This document shows positions 34,327 through 45,661 of a stretch of DNA of 64,000 nt, one piece after another (the stretch's first letter is position 1; every line of letters starts with the position of its first letter). Origin of the DNA: Stromatinia cepivora (Eukaryota; Ascomycota; Leotiomycetes; Helotiales; Sclerotiniaceae); NCBI GenBank assembly GCA_014898415.1, contig RCTD01000018.1:315001-379000 (forward strand), given 5' to 3'. The notes under the pieces are model-generated. The model did no database searches and had not been told where the DNA came from. It saw nothing but the letters and a program-made list of their open reading frames with translations. The translations under genes were made by a program, and so were the position numbers.

Positions 34327-35797
34327 TATCACATAACGATATTCCACAATACGACAGAAAGTAGACACCTACTGGAGAGTAACTGCGACATCAGAAGAAC
34401 CAGTGAAGGATGGAGTAACGGAAATCACAGCGGGCATAACAGGGACAAATAATGCCACAGCGGGATGGCTACAATTACCAAAATTCGATAATTCCATAGG
34501 CCATGAAGGATAAATAGGCGCGAGAAGGAAACACGAATAATATATGCAAATACTTAAGCCAAGATACGTGGATTTGAGTGGATGTGAGCTTGTGGTGCTA
34601 CAGGTGCTTGATTATATCTAGCATATCTGCGCTTGGTTGATCTGATCTCTATAAGGCCCTTCGTTTGGATGTATCGGGCGGTTTAGGATACTGTAAATTG
34701 TTACACCGGGTACATTTTTTCGATGCATAGTTGCATTGATTCTCTCGCAATGCTTCCATCGAAGAACTCTATGAGGTCTGCTTCAAGGTGGTTAGTCCTA
34801 CTTGGGTTTTGTTGCGTAGCTGAGATGCGCCAACTCTTACTCGCCAATTGCTTGAGATACTCATTACGAGCAGGTACATGTCGAAGCAAGGTATACACAG
34901 CAGGGTGTGGGAGGGCTCCGAAATATCCCAGAGGAGAGCGTTTTAAAACTATAGCTTGTGGTTTTCAATCTTATAATATCCCAAGTATTATACTGATAGC
35001 TCCGTGTGACAATGTTTCCTTCCATTGACATCATCTGCAACTTCAAACTCTATCTATTCTTGAAGTGGCTTCTGGACTTTATACCTACAACGATTTTATT
35101 ATAACCTCAAGTGTCAATGCTCTGGGTGAGCAGTCAGCATGGGATTTTCGTGCCAGTGACCATTGTATTTAACAACAATAATTGATAGACGCACATTTGC
35201 TGTTCAAAAAAGATCTTCGCATGGATATGTAGAAAATTCCAAATATTTTACAGTTGCCATATAACTCACTCTCCATTCTAACATCACACGGGATAAGCTT
35301 AAGCTATTGTGGGGCCCAGAGGTTCTTGAGCCTCATGCGTCACTTGTAAGGTTAACTTGCTATTCAATACATATATGTGCTCAATAATATCTACCATTGT
35401 CACTACTACTGTAGGTTATTATTTGCGAAGAAGATCTTTAGATGTTCAGAATGGAAAAATGCCAAAAGGCTTTTTTTGGAGTCATAAAAGACAAAGAGTT
35501 ATCAAAAAACTTCAGCCTCTAAACATGACTCAAGGATCAATGATTCATTCATCCCAAGATTCCTTATCGATAAAGCTTCACTCCAGACTTTACACACCGA
35601 ACAGTCATCACTTACAGTATCCAATACTTAAAAACTTGCCTCCTCCCTAAGTAACTCTTTCCTATCAGATTCACTATTCCTAAGAATTATTTTATTCTAA
35701 TAATTTTCGAAAGTATTCTCCCATGATCCTTCGAATATAACACAAGTAAATTGAGTTATTGCCACAGTACTTTTCTAGAAAGCACGCAAACGAAACC
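34327..35797. other. Intergenic region, 1.5 kb, with one conserved-looking minus-strand fragment
   Basis: Mostly AT-rich. The minus-strand frame at about 34966-34701 reads GYFGALPHPAVYTLLRHVPAR ... EADLIEFFDGSIARESMQLC and ends at a stop at 34701. Its composition is protein-like, but it has no ATG. The frame is closed by a stop just upstream and nothing comparable follows. It might be a last exon or a relic. Nothing else seen. Confidence 0.3.
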
Positions 35798-37769
35798 ATG
35801 ACTTCAAAAGGCAAACAGCTTCCACATGAGCGGCGGAAAGGCGAATCTGTACTATACCCTTTGGCAGAGTTTGTTTTGTATCTCTAATGAATAATAGGCC
35901 CTCAGTGAATTCGCGGAATATGTTGAAAAGCAACAAGCACTTCGATATCCCTCTCATTCCACTGTCAGTTCAACCACAGCAGGTCCATCAACCACCGCAT
36001 CATCTACCACTTGTGTCGAAGATCATGCCGAACTTACGGACATCTTAAATTCTCTCGATATAGCAGATACTAGTCCTCAAGTACGAATAAAAGATCTACT
36101 GCTCTCAACTGACGAAGAGGAGCTAGTGGTCCTCAAAAATGTTTTGGAGATGCGATTGGAGGAGGGACATGGAGAGACTGTCTTTGAGATTGGATTTGAG
36201 AATAATGGTGATGTAATGGGATTGAACAGAGAGGAATGGGATGTTGCTCTTAAAAGATTAAGAGAAGCTGCAGGGAAATGTAACAGTGATTGCCAGGTAC
36301 TTTTGACGAAAGGAGTGGGTGGGGAGGTGGAAGGCGAGAGTGGAGAGTCAAAAGAGAAAGATTGTACAGGAAAGGTTTTAATACGACAACATCCTGCTAG
36401 TGTGGAAGAGGTCATCGAGACAAGAATTGCCGTTGTAGGAAATGTCGACGCAGGCAAAAGTACCATGTTGGGTGTATTGGTGAAGGGTGGATTGGATGAT
36501 GGAAGAGGGAAAGCAAGAGTCAATCTCTTTCGACATAAACACGAAATTGAAAGCGGAAGAACCAGTTCCGTGGGCATGGAAATCATGGGTTTTGATACCA
36601 CGGGAAAAGTTATCGCATCCGATGTCCCAGGGAGGAAATTGTCATGGGAAGAAATTGGAAAACGATCAGCGAAAGTTATCTCCTTCACTGATTTGGCTGG
36701 CCATGAACGATACCTACGAACTACCGTCTTTGGACTTTTATCTTCATCTCCAAATTATTGTTTACTGATGGTCGCTGCCAATAATGGTCTCATTGGTATG
36801 AGTAAAGAACATCTTGGTATCGCCCTTGCGTTGAATGTACCAGTTATGGTTGTCATTACCAAAATCGATATCTGCCCTCCTCAAATTCTTGAACAAACCA
36901 TCAAACAAATTACTGGAATATTAAAAAGTCCTGGAGCAAGAAAAATTCCAATTTTTATCAAAAATCGAGAGGAATGTATCAACACCGCTACTCAATTTGT
37001 CAGTCAACGGATTTGTCCAATCTTCCAAGTATCCAACGTCACTGGAGAATCTTTGGATCTGGTTCGAGCATTTCTGAATATTCTCCCTCATCATGGTCAC
37101 TATGATGCGGAGGCGCCTTTCGAGTTTCATGTCAATGATACTTTTTCTGTTCCATTCGTAGGGACTGTAGTATCAGGGATCGTCAAATCAGGTGTTGTCC
37201 ACGCAGGTGATACTGTACTCATTGGGCCTGACTCTTTAGGTCAATTCACAACTACGACCATTCGTTCCATTGAACGTAAACGAATACCAGTTCCAGCTAC
37301 ATCCGCTGGTCAATCTGCTTCTTTCGCACTAAAACGAGTTCGAAGAAAAGATGTTCGAAAAGGAATGGTTGTTCTTCCAAAACTCGAACATAATTCCCCT
37401 AAAGTCTACCGAGAATTTGTCGCCGAAGTTCTGATTCTTTCTCATGCTACCACTATCAAGACAAAATATCAGGCTATGTTACATGTAGGACCTGTTAGTC
37501 AAACATGTGCCATTATCGATATTGATCGAAGTTACATCCGAACTGGTGATAGAGCAACAGTTGCATTCCAATTTGTGCAGAGACCGGAATACTTGGCTCC
37601 GGGTGATAGATTATTGTTCAGAGAAGGTAGGACGAAAGGATTAGGAATTGTGAAGAGTGTAGGTTATGATCCGGCGAAACCGTTAGGGGGTGTGAAACCT
37701 GAATCTGAAGGTAACGACACGGAACCTGTGAAGACGGATGCACCAGCTGAGGATTCAAAAGCTGCTTAA
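35798..37769 (+). CDS. GTPBP1/GTPBP2-like translational GTPase
   Basis: Two exons, 35798-35848 and 35898-37769, about 640 residues. The 49 bp intron removes a TAA and joins GES to ALSEFAEYVEKQQALRYP. The GTPase domain starts near residue 190: G1 VVGNVDAGKST (about 195-206), then FRHKHEIESGRTSSVGMEIMGFD (G2 region), G3 FTDLAGHERY, G4 ITKIDIC. Two EF-Tu-like beta-barrel domains follow (FHVNDTFSVPFVGTVVSGIV, KTKYQAMLHVGPVSQTC, ATVAFQFVQRPEYLAPGDRLLFREG). Vertebrate GTPBP1/2 of the same plan resolve stalled ribosomes and promote mRNA decay; a similar cytosolic role is inferred. A hydrophilic Ser/Thr N-terminal extension precedes the domain. Confidence 0.85.
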
Positions 37770-38826
37770 AGGGTTTGATAGTCGAGTAGATTATGTTTTA
37801 ATATTTTATTGTATCATGGGGATTGGATCAGAGTCATGGGAAAGGCAGAAGATGGTGTATCATTGGAGATGGGATAGAAATTCTCTTGTGTTGATTACTG
37901 GGTTTTGAAACGAGTTTATGAATTACTAGATGATAGATACCAAAGCGGACACTGGATTTTCTCTGAATCTTTATGTCCTAGTGTCAATACTTTAATATGT
38001 GTTCATAGCTTGGCTTATTTATCCATGTAAGATTTATTATCTCAGTCATAGTAGAGGTATACACCACATAGGTATCAAGGATTTTCAGCATCTAGAATTC
38101 AGCATCTAGAATCTAGAATCTAGAATCTGATGGATCTGATGGATCAGTGTAACTTCTCATTCTAGATTTCCATCTCAGCTCATCGACAGAGTCAAGCCAA
38201 ACCTCGAGCTCATACTGTACGAGTAGAATTTGAATGAAATTGCGACACGTGATTATGACGTAGGGAATTGCGGGGTACATAATTGTGAACATCATCGTAT
38301 CAAGATCTACATGCTGGATTTTTTGATGGTTTGGTTTTAACATAGAGTGCTTGAGGAATGGATGGATGAATGGAAATCTCCGAAGAGTTACTAGGTAACT
38401 AAGAACAAGGATTTTGGAGGAACCTCTTTGTTGGCTTGGATGGTCCAATCAAATGGTTTTACTATGAGGAATGATCCAATGGAGGACTAGAGTGGTAACT
38501 AGAGCACTACGTCAGTTTTTGTGCTGGGGGATGTGGAAGGGATTTACTTCTTGTTTTTTGTCTTTGTGGGAGGTGGAAGAGAGAGTATGATGATGATGAT
38601 GATGATGATGATGATTGGGCTGAATTGGGATAAATGAATAAAGGTTCTAAGATGTCTAGAATTCCTGTTTTCTCTACTTATTTCTATATACACCAACATG
38701 ACATCTTTGATAAAATAATAGTAATCTTACATACCTACTACGATTTCTTTGATCCTTCTCATCTCACATTCCATCAAGAATTTACAACTCATTCAAACGA
38801 AACTGAAACAACAAAATACAGAGAAA
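37770..38826. other. Intergenic region with small microsatellites
   Basis: The 3' flank of the GTPase and upstream region of the hydrophilic protein. It contains about three copies of an 8 bp tagaatct-type repeat at about 38092-38130 and a (ATG)n run at 38587-38615. No gene supported. Confidence 0.5.
38587..38615 (+). repeat. ATG/GAT trinucleotide microsatellite
   Basis: About nine to ten ATG units in a row, about 210 bp upstream of the next coding start. Confidence 0.9.
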
Positions 38827-40156
38827 ATGGAATCGGTAAATAATACAGTTAACAATATGGCAGCAGCTGCTTCAAAAGCCATCTGGGGTGAATCTCAAGA
38901 AACAACTGATGCGGCAAATGCAACAGTGATGCCAGAGACGAAGGGAACGGAACCGGTTAGTGGAGAGATGGGTGATACGAAGAAGGGTGAACCTTATGAT
39001 AAGGGAAATTTAGGTTGGTGATTCTTTTTCTGCGGTGATGAGGAGGAGGACGAGGAGGAAGAAACGAGATGGAAGAGATGAAATAAATAGATGGATAGAT
39101 AAACAGATATGCTAACACAAAACCCTAGATTCCACCAGCACCAAAAACACCACGGAAAACCCACAACCCAACCCCTTCACCACCCTATCACCCCCAGGCC
39201 AAGCCGCCAAATCCATCGACCCCTCTCGCGCCTCCTCAACCTCCGACATCGTCGCCAAAACCCTCGCAGACACTCATATCGCGCCCCTATCATCCGAAAA
39301 CCCCTCGACCACCAGTTTCAAAGCCTCGCCTGAGAAACCACTCACTGCAGCCGAGAAACCTCTGATCTCTGAGAGGATTAATCCGAATTTACCTCTTCGG
39401 TCGGAAAATCAGTCGACTCAAATTGGTGGTACGGATACTTTGGCTGCGCGGAGCGGGGATGTTAAATCTGCTGGAGAGAAGGATCGGGGTTCTTCGGTTG
39501 TTGGGAGGGAAAATGCGGATGCGAAGGATTTAAATGTTACAGCAGCGACACCTAAGACGCCTGGGGGAGGAACTGCGGGGGAGAATAAAGGGGTAGCTTC
39601 TGGAACTGGAGCTGGAAAACCAAGTAGTACATCCAACGTCCAAGACGTAAAAACGGATTTGCAACCCCTGGGCTCCGATAAAAAGGAGACTATCGGCGAG
39701 GGAAAAGAAGAAAAAGGAACAGGAGAAAAACACATCACAACAACCGGTACAGCAGCCGAGGGAGGAAACTTCGATGCTACGAAACCCGGTGCGGGAATTG
39801 AGGCAGATAGATTGTTGGGGAAGGAGGGGAAGGTGGAGAAGATGGATGCGGGGGTTAGTGGGGGGACTGTGGGGGGTAATTCGGTTGGGGGGGATGAAGC
39901 GGTTGAGAGGGAGAGTGGACGGAGTGAGCAAGCTGGTAGTGAGGAGGAACATGAACATGAGCATGAACATGGGGAGGGAAAGAAAGAGGGGAAGTTGACT
40001 CATTTGAAGGAGAAAATTAAGGGAAGTTGCATAAGCATTAGGGGTTGGGATTGGGAGGGTAGTGAACGGGGTAGGAGGTATTATGTCGTTTGTGACTTGG
40101 GATTCGGTACTAGGTTTCTTCTTATTTGGAGTGCTATGATGTGCTATGATGAATGA
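38827..40156 (+). CDS. Hydrophilic Gly/Thr/Lys-rich stress-type protein (C-terminus probably frameshifted)
   Basis: Two exons, 38827-39013 and 39129-about 40041 or 40156. Starts MESVNNTVNNMAAAASKAIWG; almost all polar residues (Gly, Thr, Ser, Lys, Glu), repeated GTG/EKG patterns, no membrane segment. A His/Glu run (EEEHEHEHEHGEGKK) precedes LTHLKEKIKG. In related fungal proteins the tail continues in the style KIKGKLHKH and stops. Here one A appears missing after KIKG (ggaagttgc at 40022-40030): the annotated frame runs on to 40156, whereas the other frame reads KLHKH and stops at 40041. I therefore think the end at 40156 is artificial. The disordered composition fits fungal LEA-like or conidial stress proteins, but function is unknown. 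Confidence 0.6.
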
Positions 40157-40618
40157 TTTTGAGCGAGCTGAGCTGAAAGGATATGATAATACTTCGTAAT
40201 CTATGAATTTTGGATTTTTAGCGGGACAAAAATGAAATGAAATGAAACTCGATATGGATATGCTTATACTTATAGTTATACTTATGGTTGTGGAGAAGAT
40301 GGATATGGTATAATATGACACGATATGCTCGCAACGAAATATAAAAGCAATGATATTCAATCATCCAATGTTACATTCAATATCTATTACATGAATACCT
40401 AGCATTTTCCTCAAGAATGAGTACAGCACACAAATACCTAGGTAGTATTTTAAGAGTGGGTATGTATGTTGGTTGTTTAGTTGTTTAAGCTTCATATGCT
40501 TGTGATTTATTTCTCAATATCATCTCTCTATTTCTTGCGTGGGATTTAGATTCATACCCATGTCCATCCATATCCACATCCATACAAAATATCTATCTAT
40601 TTATTTATTTAGATCCAT
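40157..40618. other. Short intergenic region between convergent genes
   Basis: Three-prime flanks. Contains a perfect TACCTAGGTA palindrome at 40435-40444 and AT-rich sequence. No gene supported. Confidence 0.5.
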
Positions 40619-41386
40619 CTATTCAAAATGCCCATTAACATGATGCGCCACGGCCACTTCATCACCTTCAAATTCTCCACAAACAGGACAAATACTCAAT
40701 ACCGATTTGAAAATTTGTTCACTTGATCTCTCCTCCTGTAGCTCCTCACCATCTTCTCTTTCTTCTCCCCTTTCCCTAATATCTCCCTCATTACCATTAA
40801 CCTTCATAAGATTATCCCCAGCTTGGTTTTTCTTCCCTTTTCCTTTTCCTCTCTGATTTCCTTTTACAACGATATAATCTTCTAAACTTGCGCCTGCATT
40901 ATTACTAGCGGCGGAAGATTCGTCATATCCGTCATTTCGGAAATCAGTGTAGTTTTGAGACGGCAACTTAACTCCTTTTCCTCTTTCTCTTTCTATTTCT
41001 CCTCCTCCTCTTCCCCCATCACCTATCCCCGCACTCATCCCACCACCCTCCCCATTCTCCCCCAATCCCCTCCTCCCCCCCTCACCCACCACCGCCTCCT
41101 CCTCCCCACACAACCTCTGTACCCTCCCCACGCGTCCATCCCTCAACCTAACCTTCACCCCCCTCGGATGATCCCCCCTCGTAAGTAACTCCCCCACAAA
41201 CCCCTGTACCTCCCTCCCACTCCCCTGATCCATTTTCAGTACAATAGAAACCGGTGTTCCGAGATGTAGGAGTGCTATTCGTGGGACATGTTCTTGGGGG
41301 TGGGGTGGTCGGTTATTATTATTACCACGGCCGCGACCGCGACCCCTACTGCGAGTTCCCCCGCGGGAAGATTGTGGTGTGTTCAT
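40619..41386 (-). CDS. YwbE-domain protein with C-terminal zinc finger
   Basis: Single exon, 255 residues, ATG at 41386. N-terminus is RG-rich (GGTRSRGRGRGRG). Residues about 30-95 match the small YwbE (DUF2196) domain: LGTPVSIVLKMDQGSGREVQG, LLTRGDHPRGVKVRLRDGRVGRV. A Gly/Glu-rich spacer follows. The C-terminus has a Cys-x2-Cys...His-x3-His element (ICPVCGEFEGDEVAVAHHVNGH) resembling a small UBZ/C2H2 ubiquitin-binding finger. YwbE proteins are of unknown function in bacteria; fungi carry similar fused forms. RG repeats suggest RNA binding and the finger suggests ubiquitin or DNA contact; both are inference. Confidence 0.75.
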   Translation of the reverse strand: MNTPQSSRGGTRSRGRGRGRGNNNNRPPHPQEHVPRIALLHLGTPVSIVLKMDQGSGREVQGFVGELLTRGDHPRGVKVRLRDGRVGRVQRLCGEEEAVVGEGGRRGLGENGEGGGMSAGIGDGGRGGGEIERERGKGVKLPSQNYTDFRNDGYDESSAASNNAGASLEDYIVVKGNQRGKGKGKKNQAGDNLMKVNGNEGDIRERGEEREDGEELQEERSSEQIFKSVLSICPVCGEFEGDEVAVAHHVNGHFE

Positions 41387-42200
41387 TTAATGGTGATGTG
41401 GTGATGTGATCATTGAAGGTGGTAATTAAAGCGTAACTGATTATCAATGATACTCCGTCTTAATACTCCGTTTAGTATTTAAGATTATACCAGCGTTATC
41501 GTGATCAAAAGAATACCAGAAAAAACTTCTAATCTCTTTCTTCTACCACCAAGAACTTCTTCCTTTCCTTCTCTCTTTTCTTTCTTTCCTCTCTTTCTTT
41601 CCCTTCCAAAAAATAGAAAACATACAAATCCGTAATCGTTCTCACAATCCCCTCGACCGAAAATCCAGTGACCCGAGAATTTCGCGAGCTGATTTTTCTT
41701 TTTTCACTCGATCACCACGGATACTTCTCGCTTTTCGCTTTTCTTTATATATTCCAAACCAATAAAATCTATTCTCTTATGTGCGCGGGAAAATATGCGT
41801 GAGAAGTAAATGACTGGATCTTGAGATGTTAAGTTTCTATAGAAGAAGGAGAGGTTTTGAGATGCATGCAAATTGCGATATCGATATCGAGACGAACACG
41901 TGTATAATTGATCAGGTGACACGGATTAACGAAAATATCCCAAGGTGGTCTGACTTGAGCTGTGTGGTTTCTGGGAATAAAGTTTTGAGTGGAATGGGAT
42001 GTTAGGACTGAGATATTGGCAACATTCATTGAAATACATATCTTAGTCTTTCTATATCTACACGGAAAATAGCCATAACTATCTACTCCGTAGTTCACTT
42101 CATAATTGACAATTCTCTCATCTCAATCCAAAAAAACACATCTAAACTACCATCACCCATCACCACATCCCCATTCTCCCACATCAAACCTATCATCCCC
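41387..42200. other. Intergenic region, 0.8 kb
   Basis: Upstream of the YwbE gene and downstream of the permease. Pyrimidine-rich around 41540-41610. TACTCCGT motifs occur at 41451, 41463 and 42084-42092. Open frames at 41704-41922 and 41829-42098 are not convincing. No gene seen. Confidence 0.5.
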
Positions 42201-44001
42201 TCAATAAGCAAACCTCCTTCCCCCCTCCATAACCCTCCTATTCCTCCACGCATAATAAACCCTCAACCCCACACAACCCACACACACAAAATACAACAGA
42301 CCCGCATTAACCCAATGACCCAACGGAAAACCCTCTTTTGCCTGATCCGCCTTGTATATCCATACACCCGCAATCTGTCCGGGTGCCCCTATCGATATAT
42401 TAAGCGCAATAGCAAGTCCAATACTAGCTGTTGAGAAGATATTTGAAGAGAGGAAACCGAGGAGAGGTGGGATACAGGAGAATGCTCCTGAGGCGGCGAT
42501 GATGAGACAGCCGTAGCGGGAGGTGTAGGATGTTGGGGGGAGGAGGGCGGAAGCGGTGAAGCCGATGGCGCCGATTAGGGCCATGGATGAGGAGTGGAGG
42601 GCGCGACTGGGTGGGTTAGATGGGGTGGGTTGGGGAGATGGGGAGATGGGGAGATGGGGAGATGGGGGAGGTTTACTTACGCGTTGAAGTGGTCAGCGGA
42701 CCAGGAGACGAGAATTGTGATGACGTCTGTGGAGATGTTAGAATCGATCAGAAATTAAGGGAAATATAAACTTACAGGCAACGGCGTATGGTGGAACTGT
42801 CATAAGTTGAGCCTCGAGATTTTTGTACCCAAGGCCAGCGGTGATACTTGGTGTGAATAAGGATAAACTTGAGAAAGGTGTTGAGATACCAAAGTAGATC
42901 TAAACTTCAGGTTAGAAAGTCATCAACCATCATGTGTATATGCGGTACTCACTGCATAATGAGCATATAATCTCCAAGTACAAAGAGTTTCCTTTGCCTC
43001 TTGCCACGTCAAGCCCTTATCACCCCCTTTAGATCCTTCCGTAGCAAGTCTACTTATAGCCAAATCCTTCTCATCTTTTGACAGCCATTTTACTGTCTCT
43101 GGATAATCTGGTAGGTAAAAAAATACCAGAATGGAGGACAAACAAGAAGGAATTCCCTCAATCACAAATAACCATCTCCAAGCTGACATTCCATCTGTAC
43201 CATTCATATGACCAACTCCAAACGCAATAGCACCACCAAAAGCTCCCGCGAGTGTTGCGGAAGCGAGAATAAATGCAACGCGAATCGAGCGTTCAGATGT
43301 ACGATACCAGAAAGTAAGATAGTATACTAAGCCTGGGAACAATCCTATCACGATGTTAAATGCCGCCCAAGAGTTGAAGAAAAATCATAGTTTACCAGCT
43401 TCGAACATCCCAAGAAGAAATCTCACAGCTGTCACACCAGAAAAGTTATGGGCGAATCCAAGTCCAATAGTCATGATACCCCATGAAAACATCAGAAATG
43501 ATATCCATTTGCTTGGACTGAGTTTTTTGAGGAAGTAATTGGATGGGACTTCAAAAATTGCATAGGCGATCAAAAAGACCATTAATGCAATGCTGTGATC
43601 TGTTAGTAAGCTTCCTGGTGAGAAAGAAGATCCAAACATACATATACTGAAAATCAGTCATATGTGTATCAGAAAGGAGATCATCGTGAGTAGAAGAATT
43701 GAGTGTTTTGGCATTGCCTATTGTTTATCAGGTTCATACACACGACATACATCTGACATAGTGGTACTGACCAATATTGGAGCGATCAAGGTAACATAAC
43801 AAGTAGATACCAGCACAGAGTGGCACAATCCTCAGATCTTGTTTCCAAATCAATGCTTTGGTATTTCCCAGATTGTCTTCTGTTGTGGCATAGTCTGTTT
43901 CCTGAACTTGCTACATCGGCTTATCAGATCGATGTCATGAAATGTGGCGGAGAATTTCGACTTGCCTCTTCTCCCCCTTCAACATCCGATATGAGCCCCA
44001 T
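42201..44001 (-). CDS. MFS anion:cation symporter (Dal5/Tna1-like permease)
   Basis: Eight exons: 44001-43966, 43910-43772, 43717-43642, 43592-43396, 43344-42953, 42899-42776, 42726-42681 and 42606-42201; 471 residues in frame throughout. Twelve membrane segments can be traced. Family landmarks: LCYLDRSNIGNAK in helix 1, VFLIAYAIFEVPSNYFLKKL in helix 2, RFLLGMFEAG-LFPGLVYYLTFWY, and YLPDYPETVKWLS in the central loop. This is the ACS family, which imports organic anions such as allantoate, nicotinate, pantothenate or biotin at the plasma membrane. The substrate is not predictable. The first intron (43965-43911) is best read as a GC-AG intron (donor GCAAGT). The last intron contains a GGGGAGAT-type minisatellite. 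Confidence 0.8.
42632..42668 (+). repeat. GGGGAGAT tandem repeat inside an intron
   Basis: About four and a half copies of an 8 bp G-rich unit in the intron between the last two exons of the permease (intron 42680-42607). Confidence 0.85.
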
Positions 44002-44480
44002 GATAGAAGAATGCTAATGAACAATAAATGAAGTATCAAATCAAATTAGATACCGGTATCTGGAAGAACACAGTAAGAGAATATATACATAAGAGGAACA
44101 GCAAGAGAACTTGGTGAACAAATATACCGCTATGATAATAGTACTGCATGGTCGATGAAATCGTGCCTCTTATTAGTCCACGGCATACAACATGAGCGGG
44201 GTTCGCTTGGATTATGATTATTGGTATAAGCGCTGATCGGGGTCTGGGGTAAAATCAAAGGAGGACTAGTGTATCGATTAAGCATACTATTTTCCTAGCC
44301 TTGCATAATTGTGGCTGAGTAGAGAAAACAAACATGATGTTTGAAATAAGCCTCGTCCGATCACAATGTGATAAAACCTGTATCAATACCGACATCAAGA
44401 TAGATATTTGAGTTTCTAAATGCAAGAATCGTATAACGACTGAATATTGGCTGTATACTGTCCAGATCGAACGATACACA
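44002..44480. other. Intergenic
   Basis: Upstream of the permease. No supported gene; the minus-strand frame 44255-44521 has no recognisable product. Confidence 0.4.
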
Positions 44481-45203
44481 TTGAGAAAGAAATTCCAGTT
44501 CGGAGCGAAATGGCCAGTCAAGAGTCATCTGTCCATAACATTCAGCGTTGCTGGAATGTTAACCTTTGTAGCTGCTATTTCAGCAGCGATATATGTTCGA
44601 TTCACATACTTACGAGTTGCCAACAATGAATATTTCCAAGTCGAGGCATCCATCTCTTGGCATAAAACGGAAACACAATGGCTTCATGACTTGGTATATG
44701 CGTCTGATGGATTAAAGGATCGTTCTGGACATGAGAAGGAATACCAGATGTATGCGCCCGTGATGGGGGAACTTGTAAAACTGAAGAGAGATTACTAGCA
44801 TTGGTGACAGAAGCGGAATTGAAGGCTAGTATTGAGGATGATCAAGGGAAGAAATAGGCTTTGGTACCGAAAAGGATGGCATTTAGAACAAGTGTAGCTA
44901 TATCATGGCTACCCGTGAGAAGGAAAGCTTTGAAATTAGTTAGGCAAAGGAATGCGTTAGGTGCGAGAGTTTTATTTGCTCAGATGAGTATGATGTCATC
45001 GTAAGTATAATATCTGAAGGTTAAGGGGCTCGAAACTGACTAAATTAGACGAGCTCGAGACCAAGTATCACGGGCAAAGAAACAAAAAAAAGTTAGACCA
45101 CGAAAGACTTGACCGTCTTGAAAGTACAGTTCATTCTCAACATGAGAAGCTAGATCGACTAGAGTCTCTAGTATACCGAATGATGCATCGAGATCGAATT
45201 TAA
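44481..45203 (+). pseudogene. Decayed membrane / coiled-coil protein gene
   Basis: Pieces in different frames line up along the strand. First comes a membrane helix (ITFSVAGMLTFVAAISAAIY, near 44535-44595) and a hydrophilic stretch to GELVKLKRD. A frame change near 44795 leads to LLALVTEAELKASIEDDQGKK. An in-frame TAG follows at about 44857, then MAFRTSVAISWLPVRRKALK, a likely intron at 45001, and a coiled-coil end (RLDRLESTVHSQHEKLDRLESL). The TAG follows AAG AAA and could derive from CAG by one C-to-T change. No clear start ATG. I do not recognise the family. With several breaks I call it a pseudogene, but assembly errors could be part of the cause. Confidence 0.4.
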
Positions 45204-45661
45204 TCTGAAAAAAATCCATCATTGGGGTCCTCAAAGCTTCGGAACGGATGATTCCCGATCAAACTCCAGTTGTGACAGGAAATAAATATTAAACCGTTAC
45301 CAGTGTCGGAAGTGTACGATCTTGAGCACCTTCAAACACCAGAATTGACGACCATCTAGCGGGAATTTTAGTGCCACTGATATCAAGTCCAAGAAAGATC
45401 CATTCCGCCACTTCCGTTTGATGAAGTTGAACCATCTGTTGCTCCCTTGCCTACTTCTCTTTCTCCCCAGCTCATATGATCACTATCACCAGCAAGAGCA
45501 AAACATGTGCGTCTTTTCTCCAGTGAAACGGGACGTCCCGTAGTTGGTGCTGGACTGGTTGTTGGTGATTCGGTACGGCAGGTGGGGCATCAGATGGAAC
45601 CTCCTTGCCTTCAGCACGAAATCTCTCTCCACCATTATCCAATATTCGATTTTTCCGACGA

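Noticed and set aside
36077..36688. Minus-strand ORF opposite the GTPase
   Set aside because: Complement of the GTPase coding exon with no independent support.
39530..40360. Long minus-strand ORF (276 codons) opposite the hydrophilic protein
   Set aside because: Low-complexity mirror of the sense gene; no family, no start context.
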